From the NCBI RefSeq assembly GCF_002240415.1, contig NZ_CP020028.1, forward strand, positions 3,993,501 through 4,057,500: a DNA stretch of 64,000 nt, in the 5' to 3' direction. Below are positions 19,028 through 30,415 of this stretch, one piece after another. The notes beneath the pieces were generated by a model. The model saw only the letters and a program-made list of their open reading frames with translations. It had not been told where the DNA came from and searched no databases. The DNA is from Paenibacillus kribbensis. Its GTDB lineage: Bacteria > Bacillota > Bacilli > Paenibacillales > Paenibacillaceae. The position numbers were made by a program, and so were the translations under genes. Position 1 is the first letter of the stretch, and each line of letters starts with the position of its first letter.

Positions 19028-20314
19028 TTATCCCTCCAGCAGCAGGGATTCCGGATCTTCCAGCAATTCTTTGACCGTTACCAAGAAGCGAACCGCTTCG
19101 CTGCCATCGATAATCCGGTGATCGTAAGACAAGGCGATGTACATCATCGGACGATTTTCCATACGCTCCTCGTCAATTGCAATCGGGCGAAGCTGGATTT
19201 TGTGCATTCCCAAAATACCCACCTGCGGGGTGTTCAGAATTGGCGTAGACAGCAGGGAACCAAAAATACCTCCATTGGTAATGGTAAAGGTTCCACCTTG
19301 CAAATCTGCCAGCGAAAGCGAGTTGGAGCGTGCTTTGCCAGCCAAATCTGCAATGCTTTTCTCTATTTCAGCAAAGCCGAGACGGTCAGCGTCCCGTACG
19401 ACTGGCACGACCAAACCTTCCTTGGCAGATACAGCAATCCCGATATCATAGTATTTTTTCAGTACAATATCATCGCCGTTAATTTCTGCATTCACGGTAG
19501 GGAATTGCTTGAGTGCGCCAACCACTGCTTTCGTAAAGAAGGACATAAAGCCCAGCCCTACATCATGCTTCTCCTTGAACTTATCTTTACGGCGTTTGCG
19601 AACATCGAGAATGGCGGTCATATCCACTTCATTAAAAGTGGTAAGCATAGCGGCTGTTTGCTGCGCTTCAACAAGACGCTTGGCAATCGTCGCTCTGCGA
19701 CGAGACATCCGCTGGCGTTCTACAGGCTTGCTATACTCCGTTGGAGATGGAGACGAAGCCGCAGGCTTGTTGGCAGCGGGAGACGCAGGTGCAGTCGATG
19801 CCGCACGCGCAACCTCAGCGCTGTTCGTATGCGTTTTGACATCTCCCTGGAACACACGTCCGAGCGGGTCTTTTCCCTGTACCTGCTCCAGATCAATGCC
19901 GCGTTCACGCGCCAGCTTCCGGGCGGATGGAGATGCCGTCTGATTTCCCACATCATTATTAGACGAAATAGGCTGTGCGGCCTTTTCCGCTGCTGCAGAA
20001 GCCGTCGTAGTCGCTACGGGCGGTGCCTCCGGCGCTTTGGTCGCTGCTGCTTCTCCGGCGCTGGCTGCTGCGTTACCGCTACCACTTCCGATCAAGCCAA
20101 CAGCTTCACCGATGGACACGGTCTCTCCCTCCTGACGAAGGATCTTCTGGACGACTCCCGCTTCTTCTGCACTAATTTCCAGATTGACCTTATCCGTTTC
20201 CAGCTCCAGTAGAACATCCCCCTGTCCTACAGAATCCCCTTCCTTCACAAGCCATTTGGAAATTGTTCCTTCCGTGATGGATTCTCCCATTGCCGGCACT
20301 AAAATATCGCTCAC
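19028..20314 (-). CDS. odhB: 2-oxoglutarate dehydrogenase E2 (dihydrolipoamide succinyltransferase)
   Basis: 428 residues. Lipoyl domain at 1-75 with the lipoylated Lys in [11 protein letters not shown]; an Ala/Pro-rich linker; the peripheral subunit-binding domain ([16 protein letters not shown]); a second linker; and the catalytic domain ending in the active-site motif [13 protein letters not shown]. Transfers succinyl from lipoate to CoA in the TCA cycle complex. Lies five bases past odhA and shares its transcript; E3 is not in this window. Confidence 0.97.
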   Translation of the reverse strand: MSDILVPAMGESITEGTISKWLVKEGDSVGQGDVLLELETDKVNLEISAEEAGVVQKILRQEGETVSIGEAVGLIGSGSGNAAASAGEAAATKAPEAPPVATTTASAAAEKAAQPISSNNDVGNQTASPSARKLARERGIDLEQVQGKDPLGRVFQGDVKTHTNSAEVARAASTAPASPAANKPAASSPSPTEYSKPVERQRMSRRRATIAKRLVEAQQTAAMLTTFNEVDMTAILDVRKRRKDKFKEKHDVGLGFMSFFTKAVVGALKQFPTVNAEINGDDIVLKKYYDIGIAVSAKEGLVVPVVRDADRLGFAEIEKSIADLAGKARSNSLSLADLQGGTFTITNGGIFGSLLSTPILNTPQVGILGMHKIQLRPIAIDEERMENRPMMYIALSYDHRIIDGSEAVRFLVTVKELLEDPESLLLEG

Positions 20315-20319
20315 AGCCG

Positions 20320-23211
20320 CTACCTCCCCAATGTAATATTGTTTTTGGAATCCTGCTTCAACGCTGATTGAATAATTCGCTGCTGTTCTAGGCTGTGCAC
20401 TTGCTGATAGCCGCTCGCCGGGCTGGAACGTTCCGGTCTGCCTGCGTAACGAATTTCCGCTCCTTGCGGTACAACATTCCGCAGACGAGGCTCAATGTAA
20501 CTCCAGGCCCCCATATTTTTAGGTTCTTCCTGAGCCCATACGAATTCTTTAACATGCGAGAAGCGGCTGAAAATATTTCGAATTTCCTCTTCCGGAAAGG
20601 GGTACAACTGCTCCACACGAATAATGTGCAGGCGCTCCTCTGCCTCATTTTTATCCTTCTCCAAAGCCTCTTCCAGATCAATCGCAATTTTGCCACTGCA
20701 CAGTACAATGCGCTCTACACGATCCGGGCGTGCACCCAGGCCGGGCTGCTCCAGCACAGGACGGAATGTTCCCTCGCTGAACTCAGAAGCGGGCGAAGCG
20801 ACACGGTTGTTGCGAATCAGGCTTTTCGGCGACATCATCACAAGCGGACGCGCTTCCTCACTTTCGCTTAATGCAGCCTGACGGCGCAGCAGATGAAAAT
20901 ACTGTGAGGCACTGCTCAGATTGGCGACAGTCCAGTTATTTTGTGCAGACAACTGGAGGAAACGCTCCAGCCGTGCACTCGTATGCTCCGGTCCTTGTCC
21001 TTCACTGCCATGCGGTAACAGCATCACCAAACTGGATTTCTGTCTCCATTTGGCACGGCCCGCGGAAATAAATTGGTCGAAAATAACCTGAGCGCAGTTC
21101 GCAAAATCGCCGAATTGTGCTTCCCAAATGACCAATGTCTCAGGAGAAAACACATTATACCCATATTCAAAGCCGAGCACAGATGCCTCAGATAAAGGGC
21201 TATTATGAATACTGAACGAGGCGCGCGCTTCCGGCAATGTATGCAGCGGGCAATGTGTATTGCCGGTTTCAGGCTCATGCAGCACGAGGTTACGGTGAGC
21301 AAAGGTCGCCCGCTCCGCATCCTGACCCGTCATGCGAATCGGCTTGCCATCTGCGAGGATAGTAGCCAGGGCCAGCGTCTCCGCCAAGCTCCAATCTACC
21401 TTTTCCCCTTCGTTCAGAGCTGTTTTTCTACGCTGTAAAATGCGATCCAGCTTCGGATATACATGAAAATCTTTTGGCCATTTGAGCAAGTTTTCATTGA
21501 TTTGCCGCAGCTTTTTCAATTCCACCGCAGTACGGACCGCAGAGCCCTGATTTTTTGTTGCCTTAACAGCCGTAATCTCAGGTTCCTCTTCCGGTTGATT
21601 CTTCACATGCTCATGCGCTTCCTTCAGTCGGTTTTGCACCTTTTCAATGAGGCCGGCACTAAATGCTTCATCCACAATACCCTGCTTCATCAGATTTTGA
21701 GCATACAATTTGCTCACCGTCGGATGATTCTTCACCTTGCGATACACCAGCGGCTGGGTTGTTTCCGGGTCATCGGATTCATTGTGACCATAACGACGAT
21801 ACCCAATCAGATCAATCAGAAAATCCTTCTTGAAGCGATTGCGGTATTCGCCAGCCATACGTGCCGCTGCAATGCAGGCTTCAGGATTATCCGCGTTCAC
21901 GTGTACAATCGGGATTTCGTAGCCCTTGGCCAGATCGCTGGCATAACGGGTCGAACGTGAATCAACACTCTCTGTCGTAAAGCCCAGACGATTATTCACA
22001 ATAATATGAACCGTACCGCCATTACGGAAGCCACGCAAATTTGTAAAATTAAGCGATTCTGCCACGATACCCTCACCCGGGAAAGCCGCATCGCCATGCA
22101 TGATAATCGTAGCCGCCTTGCTGACATCCAGCTTCGGATAGCCTGCTTCACTGCGGTCTTCCTGCGCTGCGCGGGAAAAGCCTTGGACGACCGGATTCAC
22201 ATACTCCAGGTGACTCGGGTTATTCGCCAATGTCAGGCGGGCTTGTACCGCTTCTCCATCCTTTACAAACCGATCGGCACCCAGATGATACTTCACATCT
22301 CCAGTCCAGCCGTAGTTAATTCCGGTAGAGCCTTCCGACGGGATCAGATCCTTATTCGGAGAATGATGAAATTCAGAGAAAATTTTGCTATAAGGCTTGC
22401 CCAGCACATGAGCCAGCACATTCAAACGGCCCCGGTGCGCCATTCCCATCAGGACGTGGCTTGCTCCTGCATTCGTCGTGAGTCGAATGATCTCGTCGAG
22501 TACGGGTACAAGCACATCATTGCCCTCGATGGAAAAACGCTTCTGTCCGACAAACGTTTTATGCAAAAACTCTTCGAACTGCTCTACCTCTACCAATCTG
22601 CCCAGCAGCGCCTTGCGTTCCTGTGTTGTGAGTGGCTTGGAGGACCAGCCGGATTCTGCATAGCTGTTCAACCAGCGGCGTTCCTCCTCATCATGAATGT
22701 GACTAAATTCATAGGCAATCGGCCCTGTGTATGCTACACGCAACCGTTGAATGGCTTCCCATCCGTTAAGTGTTCCCGCAGGAGCGTTATCCCATATTAA
22801 AGAGGCCGGAAAAGCCTTTAAGTCCTGTTCAGTTAAGCCATAGGATGCTGGATCAAGCAAGCGTGTATCCTGCTCAGCATCCAGTTCCAGGGGATCTATT
22901 TGGGCGGCCAAATGCCCGTATTCACGGATGTTCCACACCATTTTCCCCGCTGTAACCGCTTTCTGTAATGTGTTCGAGTCGAGGCTCCCCAGAGCACTTG
23001 CGGGGGGTCCTTGCAATTTGTAGTCTATCATGGAAGCAGCCGAGTATTCGGATTGCGGCGGCTCGCCCCATTGATCAAACAGCTCGCGGTAAGCCGGATC
23101 AACCGTTCCGGGGTCCGCTACATACTTTTCATACTGGTCCTGCACATAACCTAGATTAGGCCCGTAATACGTCTGCCAAGGTACCTGTCTGCTGCTCTCT
23201 TCCATTGTCAT
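20320..23211 (-). CDS. odhA: 2-oxoglutarate dehydrogenase E1 component
   Basis: 963 residues, full length. ThDP-dependent decarboxylase of the complex. Visible blocks: [40 protein letters not shown] (cut to [12 protein letters not shown]), [12 protein letters not shown] (Mg/ThDP site), [32 protein letters not shown] (as [20 protein letters not shown]) and [20 protein letters not shown]. Start ATG 23211 has GGAGGG seven bases upstream. First gene of odhAB. Confidence 0.97.
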   Translation of the reverse strand: MTMEESSRQVPWQTYYGPNLGYVQDQYEKYVADPGTVDPAYRELFDQWGEPPQSEYSAASMIDYKLQGPPASALGSLDSNTLQKAVTAGKMVWNIREYGHLAAQIDPLELDAEQDTRLLDPASYGLTEQDLKAFPASLIWDNAPAGTLNGWEAIQRLRVAYTGPIAYEFSHIHDEEERRWLNSYAESGWSSKPLTTQERKALLGRLVEVEQFEEFLHKTFVGQKRFSIEGNDVLVPVLDEIIRLTTNAGASHVLMGMAHRGRLNVLAHVLGKPYSKIFSEFHHSPNKDLIPSEGSTGINYGWTGDVKYHLGADRFVKDGEAVQARLTLANNPSHLEYVNPVVQGFSRAAQEDRSEAGYPKLDVSKAATIIMHGDAAFPGEGIVAESLNFTNLRGFRNGGTVHIIVNNRLGFTTESVDSRSTRYASDLAKGYEIPIVHVNADNPEACIAAARMAGEYRNRFKKDFLIDLIGYRRYGHNESDDPETTQPLVYRKVKNHPTVSKLYAQNLMKQGIVDEAFSAGLIEKVQNRLKEAHEHVKNQPEEEPEITAVKATKNQGSAVRTAVELKKLRQINENLLKWPKDFHVYPKLDRILQRRKTALNEGEKVDWSLAETLALATILADGKPIRMTGQDAERATFAHRNLVLHEPETGNTHCPLHTLPEARASFSIHNSPLSEASVLGFEYGYNVFSPETLVIWEAQFGDFANCAQVIFDQFISAGRAKWRQKSSLVMLLPHGSEGQGPEHTSARLERFLQLSAQNNWTVANLSSASQYFHLLRRQAALSESEEARPLVMMSPKSLIRNNRVASPASEFSEGTFRPVLEQPGLGARPDRVERIVLCSGKIAIDLEEALEKDKNEAEERLHIIRVEQLYPFPEEEIRNIFSRFSHVKEFVWAQEEPKNMGAWSYIEPRLRNVVPQGAEIRYAGRPERSSPASGYQQVHSLEQQRIIQSALKQDSKNNITLGR

Positions 23212-23314
23212 CTCGTTCCCTCCGTCAAATTTTGAAATTCATAGCTGGACGGAAATCATTTTTAATTTTGTTTTTTGTTAAGCCTTCAATTTAAGTTGTT
23301 CACAATATGCTCAC

Positions 23315-23344
23315 ATTATATGAAATCCTACATCAAAAGTCGAA
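23315..23344 (-). promoter_or_regulatory. Candidate odhAB promoter
   Basis: Minus strand: perfect TATAAT at 23320-23315 with TTCGAC (23344-23339) 18 bases upstream; about 95 bases of leader to odhA. The -35 is weak. Confidence 0.4.
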
Positions 23345-23508
23345 TTTCACAATTCTTATTTCTCTTCCATTGTATAAACTTTTCTAGCTATGAGCATTTC
23401 CTTTTTCTCAACATATCCATGCGTAAATGAGATCAATCGGGTTATAGTAGCCTTTAGCACTTAAAGATTAGAATGTGGCATAAAAGGATATCCTAATCAC
23501 AAAAAAAG

Positions 23509-23537
23509 TTGACAACGTTTTCAGATCATGATAACTT
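23509..23537 (+). promoter_or_regulatory. Promoter of licT-bglP operon overlapped by a cre-like CcpA site
   Basis: TTGACA (23509-23514), 17-base spacer, TAACTT (23532-23537). The -35 forms part of TTGACAACGTTTTCA (23509-23523), which differs at one position from the CcpA consensus TGAAAACGTTTTCA. CcpA bound here would block RNA polymerase, giving glucose repression of beta-glucoside use. Confidence 0.7.
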
Positions 23538-23545
23538 ATCTCGTG

Positions 23546-23620
23546 AGGCTTGTTACCGGTAATGCGGGCAAAACCACAACAGAGATGATATTTCGTTCTG
23601 TTGTAGTTTTGCCTTTTTTT
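23546..23620 (+). promoter_or_regulatory. RAT antiterminator and terminator ahead of licT
   Basis: The RAT element AGGCTTGTTACCGGTAATGC... (23546-23575) matches the BglG/LicT target pattern and ends GGCAAAACC. It overlaps the 5' arm of a terminator: GCAAAACCACAACAGA pairs with TCTGTTGTAGTTTTGC, then seven T. Bound LicT would stabilise the RAT and let transcription enter its own gene (positive autoregulation). Confidence 0.88.
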
Positions 23621-23644
23621 ATTCCTCAAAATGGGTGATTCGAT

Positions 23645-24478
23645 GTGATAATTAAACAAATTTTCAACAATAATATCGTCAGCACGGTGGATGATAAAAA
23701 CCAGGAGTTGCTTATCCTCGGCCGGGGTATCGGGTTTAACTTCCGTGCGGGTGATCCGATTGACGAGAAGCGGATTGAGAAAATTTTCCGTCTGCAGGAT
23801 GCAAATATTTATGAGAAGTTTAAAGCCACTGTCATGGAAGTTCCGATTGATATTTTACAAGTCACCGATGACATTGTTAGTCTGGCGCGCACGCAGTTGA
23901 ACAAAAAAATAAGTGATGGCATTTATGTCTCCTTGTCAGATCATATTCATTTTGCTATTCAGCGTATGGAGCATGACATGATTGTACGCAATCCACTGTC
24001 ATGGGAGATTCAGCATTTCTATAAAGCTGAGTATGACGCTGCCAAAGAATCACTGACACTTTTGCGCGAACGTCTGGGCATTGAATTCCCAAAGGAAGAG
24101 ATTTGTAATATCGCCCTTCATTTCGTGAATGCTGAAATTAATGATTCGATGAATGATGTTACTCATATGATGCAGCTGCTCCAGGAAATCATGAATATTA
24201 TCAAATATCATTTTAATATGGAGTTTAATGAGGATAGCGCGAATTACTTCCGTTTTATTACACACCTCAAATATTTTTGCCAGCGCGTGATTACACACTC
24301 GAGCCACGACGATGCAGAAGAATATTTGTATGAAGTCGTGAAAAAAAATTATGCGGGCACTTTTAAATGCATTGGGAAAATTGAGAAGTTTATTCAAAAG
24401 AATTACGAGTATACCATGACGCACTCTGAGCAGTTGTACCTGACACTTCATTTGGAGCGCCTCATAAAAAGAAAATAA
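23645..24478 (+). CDS. licT: BglG-family transcription antiterminator (LicT-like)
   Basis: 277 residues, GTG start at 23645 (an ATG two bases earlier is followed by a stop). The RNA-binding CAT domain (residues 1-55: IIKQIFNNNIVSTVDDKNQE, GRGIGFNFRAGDPID) is followed by two PRD domains. PRD1 carries LSDHIHFAIQR (His about 100) and NPLSWEIQHFY; PRD2 carries FFITHLKYFCQR-type RFITHLKYFCQRV (His about 207) and LTLHLERL. Phosphorylation of these His by HPr and by the EII protein BglP sets activity. RAT sites lie before this gene and before bglP. Confidence 0.95.
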   Translation: MIIKQIFNNNIVSTVDDKNQELLILGRGIGFNFRAGDPIDEKRIEKIFRLQDANIYEKFKATVMEVPIDILQVTDDIVSLARTQLNKKISDGIYVSLSDHIHFAIQRMEHDMIVRNPLSWEIQHFYKAEYDAAKESLTLLRERLGIEFPKEEICNIALHFVNAEINDSMNDVTHMMQLLQEIMNIIKYHFNMEFNEDSANYFRFITHLKYFCQRVITHSSHDDAEEYLYEVVKKNYAGTFKCIGKIEKFIQKNYEYTMTHSEQLYLTLHLERLIKRK

Positions 24479-24488
24479 AATATTATCC

Positions 24489-24568
24489 AGGCTTGTAACT
24501 GTTAAATCAGGCAAAACCTGAATGAAAAGGCTCACGATACGTGGGTCTGCTCATTCAGGTTTTTTTTA
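24489..24568 (+). promoter_or_regulatory. Second RAT/terminator switch, ahead of bglP
   Basis: AGGCTTGTAACTGTTAAATC... (24489-24517) is a second LicT-type RAT. Its 3' half overlaps the terminator AAAACCTGAATGA...TCATTCAGGTTTTTTTT (24514-24567). It gates read-through from licT into the PTS and glycosidase genes. Confidence 0.88.
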
Positions 24569-24591
24569 TCTAAAAATAGGAGGAATTCAAG

Positions 24592-26502
24592 ATGGATCAG
24601 CAGGAAACTGCCAAAAAAATTGTCGACTCTGTTGGTGGAACAGACAATATTAACTCCGTATACCATTGCGTTACACGCTTACGCTTTGATCTCAAGGATA
24701 ACGGTAAGGTCAAGCAGGATGAATTAAAGAAGTTGGATAAGGTTATGGGAACCAATGTATCTGGAGATCAATTCCAGGTCATTATCGGCAATGAAGTCAG
24801 CAAAGTATTCGATGCAATGGCGCATCTATACCCTGTCCTAAAGAACGACTCCACCGAAAAGAAGTCTTCTGAAAAAAAGAAACAAAATGCGATCTCTAAC
24901 TTGTTCGAGTTTATTGCAGGTGTGTTTGCCCCTATTTTACCTGCCATTGCTGGTGCGGGCTTGCTCAAAGGATTGATTGCCTTGCTCGTATCCGTAGGCT
25001 GGCTTACAGCGGGGACGGATACGTACCGAATTTTCTCAGCGATCGGGGACGGAGTCTTTTATTTCTTACCTTTACTGATTGCTGTGAGTGCGGCTCGTAA
25101 ATTTGGATGTAATCCTTATGTGGCCGTTGCTGTGAGCGCAGCACTCATGTACCCTGACATGGGGGCGTTATTATCAAGTGGTCATGCTGTTTCTTTTATC
25201 GGTGTTCCGGTTACCGCTGTTACTTATGCGTCCTCCGTTATCCCTATCCTTCTTGCCATTTGGTTGATGTCTTATGTGCAAAGGGGCGTAGACCGTATCA
25301 TTCCTTCATCTTTTAAGCTGCTGCTTGTGCCCTTAATTACGATGATTATTGTCGTTCCAGTTACACTGATCGCCATTGGTCCGCTGGGTACTCTGATCGG
25401 TAGTGGACTGTCTGGCGGTATCAATTGGCTTATTTCGGAAGGCGGCTGGATTGCAGGTATTATTTTGGGCGGGGCTATGGCATTGATCGTGATGACAGGC
25501 ATGCACTATGCGCTGGTTCCAGTCATCATCAGTAATTTGGCTAAACTGGGTTTTGACAAATTCCTGCCGCTAACCTACATCTCCAATATGGGTCAGGCAG
25601 GAGCAACCATGGGCGTATTTTTCCGTGCTAGAGATAAAAAACTTAAATCTGTGGCATTTTCTACAAGTGTGACAGCACTTATGGGTGTTACCGAGCCTGC
25701 TATGTATGGAGTGAATATGAAATATAAGCGACCTTTTATAGCAGGTATGATCGGTAGTGCTGCAGGCGGCGGGTTCTCTCTTGCCTTTGGTGCCAATGCC
25801 TATGTGCTGGCAGGAAACGGGGGAATTCCAGGGCTGCCTGCATTGATTGGACCCACCTTCTGGTATGCAGTGGGCGGTATGTTGATCGCATTCGTGGTAG
25901 CCACAATCGCAGCTATCCTGCTCGGCATTAACGAAGAACAGAGTGGCGAAGCTGTGCAAACCACGAGCGAAACGACCACTTATTCTACAGACCGTGACGA
26001 CTCGACAGATTCCTCTAAAGAACCGCAGGAAGATTTAAATATTCGAGCTACCAATGAGACGATTCTTGCTCCCATGACAGGCCGTTCGATTCCGCTGAAG
26101 GAAGTGAATGATCCGACATTCGGTGACGAACTGATGGGCAAAGGTGTTGCCTTTGTTCCTGTTATTGGAGAACTGTCCTCTCCTGTAAATGGCACTGTGT
26201 TAAATGTGTTCAAGACTAAACACGCCATGGTTATTCGCAGTAATGACGGTGCAGAGCTGCTCATCCATGTGGGCATCAATACCGTTAAGCTGCGTGGGCA
26301 GTTTTTTGAAGCCCATGTTCAAGCTGGCGATGTAGTTCAAGCTGGCGATAAGCTGCTCTCATTCGATCTGGAGCATATCGCTAAGGATTATGACATCACC
26401 ACAGCGATGGTTGTCACCAACACAAGCGACTATCAATCTGTTTTTCCCATCAAGCTGGGTGACATCACCATGAAGGAGCCTGTGCTGAAGGTAGAAATCT
26501 AA
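24592..26502 (+). CDS. bglP: Beta-glucoside PTS transporter, EIIBCA
   Basis: 636 residues in the order IIB-IIC-IIA. IIB (1-80) has the phosphocysteine in VYHCVTRLRF. IIC (about 105-450) is hydrophobic with GVTEPAMYGVNMKYK, the sugar-site GxTEP motif. A charged linker follows, then IIA (about 490-636) with LLIHVGINTVKLRG, whose His receives phosphate from HPr. Imports and phosphorylates aryl-beta-glucosides or cellobiose-type sugars at the membrane; also phosphorylates and so controls LicT. AGGAGG precedes ATG 24592. Confidence 0.95.
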   Translation: MDQQETAKKIVDSVGGTDNINSVYHCVTRLRFDLKDNGKVKQDELKKLDKVMGTNVSGDQFQVIIGNEVSKVFDAMAHLYPVLKNDSTEKKSSEKKKQNAISNLFEFIAGVFAPILPAIAGAGLLKGLIALLVSVGWLTAGTDTYRIFSAIGDGVFYFLPLLIAVSAARKFGCNPYVAVAVSAALMYPDMGALLSSGHAVSFIGVPVTAVTYASSVIPILLAIWLMSYVQRGVDRIIPSSFKLLLVPLITMIIVVPVTLIAIGPLGTLIGSGLSGGINWLISEGGWIAGIILGGAMALIVMTGMHYALVPVIISNLAKLGFDKFLPLTYISNMGQAGATMGVFFRARDKKLKSVAFSTSVTALMGVTEPAMYGVNMKYKRPFIAGMIGSAAGGGFSLAFGANAYVLAGNGGIPGLPALIGPTFWYAVGGMLIAFVVATIAAILLGINEEQSGEAVQTTSETTTYSTDRDDSTDSSKEPQEDLNIRATNETILAPMTGRSIPLKEVNDPTFGDELMGKGVAFVPVIGELSSPVNGTVLNVFKTKHAMVIRSNDGAELLIHVGINTVKLRGQFFEAHVQAGDVVQAGDKLLSFDLEHIAKDYDITTAMVVTNTSDYQSVFPIKLGDITMKEPVLKVEI

Positions 26503-27990
<1,488 letters not shown>

Positions 27991-28048
27991 TTAAGATTGG
28001 GGACTCCCCCCATAAGTGAATCAGGAACCAAAACACCTGGCAAGTTAA

Positions 28049-28090
28049 ACAGCCAGTCGTCGGAATCAAGCGGCGGCTGGCTGTTTAGTT
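28049..28090 (+). terminator. Likely terminator of the bgl operon
   Basis: AACAGCCAGTCGTC pairs with GGCGGCTGGCTGTT (a few G-T pairs and mismatches); the T tail (TAGTTTATGTT) is weak. Confidence 0.6.
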
Positions 28091-28140
28091 TATGTTGCTC
28101 TTAAAAGCCAAAGGGTCCGATACGATGCAAATTCAAACTT

Positions 28141-28172
28141 AAAGTGACATTAAAGTCACTTTTCTGTACAAT
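28141..28172 (+). promoter_or_regulatory. Promoter of MFS gene with overlapping inverted-repeat operator
   Basis: GTGACA (28144-28149), 17-base spacer, TACAAT (28167-28172). The -35 lies in a perfect inverted repeat, AAAGTGAC-attaaa-GTCACTTT (28141-28162), a likely repressor site. A second palindrome, CGCTTTGAAAGCG (28215-28227), sits just before the ribosome site. Confidence 0.55.
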
Positions 28173-28241
28173 ATTCCTACTTTTCACTATTATTTTAATT
28201 AGGCATCTAAAAACCGCTTTGAAAGCGAAAGGGATGGAACT

Positions 28242-29513
28242 GTGACTGGATTAAAACAAATACTCAGAAACAAGAATTATGTCAGGCTTTTTCTGGCAAC
28301 GTTCGCCTCACAATTGGGAGGAATTATTGGGGTTACTGCATTCATGTTTTATTTGTTGAAACGGTTTACGAATCAGCCATACTATGCAACGCTTGCCGAG
28401 TTAATGTATTCGCTCCCGATGCTGGCAGTATTTCTCGTAGTTGGAGTACTTGCAGATCGGATGGACCGACAAAAAATCGCTGTTAATTGTGACTGGATCA
28501 GCGCTTTATTATCCTTATGTTTGCTCATTTTTATTTGGGTTGATTCTATTCCTTTGATATTTGCCTTCCTCTTCATCCGTAGTGCTGCTTCCAAATTTTT
28601 TTTCCCAGCCGAAAGTGCCCTTATACAGGGAATCTTGAGCAAAGATGATTACACCATTGCAGCAGGCCTCAATCAAATGATAGGGAGTCTTTTCATGTTA
28701 TTTGGAGCAACTCTGGGGGCCGTCGTTTACTGGCATTTTGGAATTACTGGAGCCATCCTAATTGATGCTGTTTCTTTTATTGTTTCTGCTTTGCTTATTC
28801 GTTCCTGCAAAATTCAAAAGGAAGTACGCCTTCCGAACGGGGCACATCAATTTAAGCAATTAAAATTCAAACTGGTCATGCATGACTTTAAACAAGGGTT
28901 TCTTTACATATTACGCAACAGACTATTGATTTGGTTGGTTTCAGGCTTTTTTATGTTCGGTATTTTAAATGGGGGATTTAGTGTTTTACCGATGTTTATT
29001 CTTAAATATAAGCTAGCTCCAGACAACTATGAGCAGTATATGGTATGGACAAGTATTATTTTTGGATCAGGTGTGTTGCTTGGCACCTTAATCGCTTCCC
29101 TTATCTCCGCCAAGCTAAAGCTGCACCAAATGATTGCAGCGGGAGTTCTGGTCGCCGGAATTGGTATATGCATACTTGGATTTGTTAATCACCTCTATGT
29201 TTTTTTGATTATCGACTTCGCCATTGCACTGGTACTTCCGTTCATTAATATCGGCATAGGAGGATGGCTGCCTTGTATTGTAGATCCTCAAATGATGGGA
29301 CGTGTGCAAGGTTTAATTAATCCGTTAATGATGCTGTCCCAATCTCTTACATTGGGTTTCATTGCTGTAAGCTTTCCTTCATTTATTTCAATTGAAGTCT
29401 TGTTTTTATTAGTTGGGATCTGTACCGTTATTGTAGGAATATACTACACTATTGTGCTCCCCCGTTATGCTGATTACGACACTTCTTCTAAAGCCATTCA
29501 GGAATCTTTATAG
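28242..29513 (+). CDS. MFS transporter
   Basis: 423 residues, GTG start at 28242 with AAAGGG upstream. About 12 hydrophobic helices; the loop 2-3 motif is seen as GVLADRMDRQKIAV (G-x-x-x-D-R-x-x-R/K-k). N-terminus LKQILRNKNYVRLFLATFAS is typical of the MFS_3/YfmO-like exporter group (macrolide efflux relatives). Substrate unknown. No regulator gene is adjacent, but the promoter carries a perfect palindrome. The stop codon abuts a relic of a GH1 gene. Confidence 0.88.
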   Translation: MTGLKQILRNKNYVRLFLATFASQLGGIIGVTAFMFYLLKRFTNQPYYATLAELMYSLPMLAVFLVVGVLADRMDRQKIAVNCDWISALLSLCLLIFIWVDSIPLIFAFLFIRSAASKFFFPAESALIQGILSKDDYTIAAGLNQMIGSLFMLFGATLGAVVYWHFGITGAILIDAVSFIVSALLIRSCKIQKEVRLPNGAHQFKQLKFKLVMHDFKQGFLYILRNRLLIWLVSGFFMFGILNGGFSVLPMFILKYKLAPDNYEQYMVWTSIIFGSGVLLGTLIASLISAKLKLHQMIAAGVLVAGIGICILGFVNHLYVFLIIDFAIALVLPFINIGIGGWLPCIVDPQMMGRVQGLINPLMMLSQSLTLGFIAVSFPSFISIEVLFLLVGICTVIVGIYYTIVLPRYADYDTSSKAIQESL

Positions 29514-29600
29514 GCAAATTAAAAGAAGTCATACATGGAGGCATTGAAGTTATCCACTACATCAGCACTTCTATCTGAAACTGAGATAACTAATTTCTCA
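29513..29600 (+). pseudogene. Relic of the 3' part of a GH1 beta-glucosidase gene
   Basis: Reads GKLKEVIHGGIEVIHYISTS before stops. It aligns without gaps to about 54 bases of bglA encoding [18 protein letters not shown]; by eye roughly 70 per cent of bases agree and most changes fall at third codon positions. It starts on the last base of the MFS stop codon and decays within about 90 bases. The remaining sequence to 29768 shows nothing. Confidence 0.5.
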
Positions 29601-29768
29601 TGCTCCACAAGCATGTACATTCGTTGCATACGACTAGCGCGTCAAAAACAACACACGAAAAATCCAGTAGAAACAAAGACCGATAAGGTCTTTAATATTT
29701 CAAATAACGAAGTACATGTTTCCTCTTATTTCTTGTATGTACTTATTGGTAAACAGGGCTCCAAACCA

Positions 29769-29815
29769 TAAAAAAATGCCCGGCAGGCGCAATATCTGCG
29801 TCAGCTGGACATTTG
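29769..29815 (-). terminator. Terminator of tRNA-Pro
   Basis: Minus strand: AAATGTCC...TGACGCA pairs with TGCGCC...GGGCATTT, then a run of seven T at 29776-29770. It follows the tRNA 3' end by about ten bases. Confidence 0.75.
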
Positions 29816-29823
29816 GATTGTAA

Positions 29824-29897
29824 TCGGAGTAGCGGGATTCGAACCCACGACCTCACCCACCCCAAGGGTGCGCGCTACCTAGCTGCGCTATACCCCG
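29824..29897 (-). tRNA. tRNA-Pro (anticodon GGG)
   Basis: 74-base cloverleaf on the minus strand. Acceptor arm CGGGGTA pairs with TACTCCG (one G-T), discriminator A. D-loop AGCGCAGCTAGGTAGCGC-type; anticodon stem CACCC/GGGTG with loop TTGGGGT, so anticodon GGG. T-arm GTGGG-TTCGAAT-CCCGC. The 3' CCA is not encoded. It stands alone rather than in a tRNA cluster. Confidence 0.95.
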
Positions 29898-30030
29898 ATA
29901 AACCAGTGTATGTAGATCGATGCTGTTATTTACCATTATAATCTGGTCATAAAAGCCTGTAAAGGGATTATTTAGATCGATTGATACAAAAAAATAAGCG
30001 CCCAATAACTTGAGTTCACAGGAGCGAACC

Positions 30031-30336
30031 ATGCAGAGCAAAAAAATAATCATACCCGCAGCCTTACTTCTTTTAATACAGTTAAGCGTTCCTGTCTGCT
30101 ATACCTTTGCACAGGAGAACCTTGTCATTGATCAAGAAACGAAAGAGAGAATAGCGGAGCAATATGGCTTGGTAGAACCTCAGTCACCTACATCAGAACA
30201 GCAGCAAACCACATTATTCGGAGGTGATTGGGGCTTTAGCCCTTCTGCTGGTGCTGTGATGCTGGAATTGGCAAAATTGACTCATAATCCACTCGTATTT
30301 ATCAGTCAACAACTGGTACATTCACTGAAACAGTAA
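30031..30336 (+). CDS. Small secreted protein of unknown function
   Basis: 101 residues from ATG 30031, with AGGAGCG nine bases upstream. A signal peptide is clear: basic MQSKKIII, hydrophobic core PAALLLLIQLSVPVCYTF and AQ as cleavage region. The mature part contains a Gln/Ser-rich stretch and GGDWGFSPSAGA. No family recognised. Confidence 0.65.
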   Translation: MQSKKIIIPAALLLLIQLSVPVCYTFAQENLVIDQETKERIAEQYGLVEPQSPTSEQQQTTLFGGDWGFSPSAGAVMLELAKLTHNPLVFISQQLVHSLKQ

Positions 30337-30415
30337 GCTTTTTTCATTTGGAAAATTCAATAATGTAGCGAACAGGATCACTTTTCGTAGAAGTTGTAGG
30401 CTGCCTAGAGTCACT

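Noticed and set aside
29535..29771. 78-residue frame downstream of the MFS gene
   Set aside because: No ribosome site, odd composition, covers the GH1 relic in another frame.
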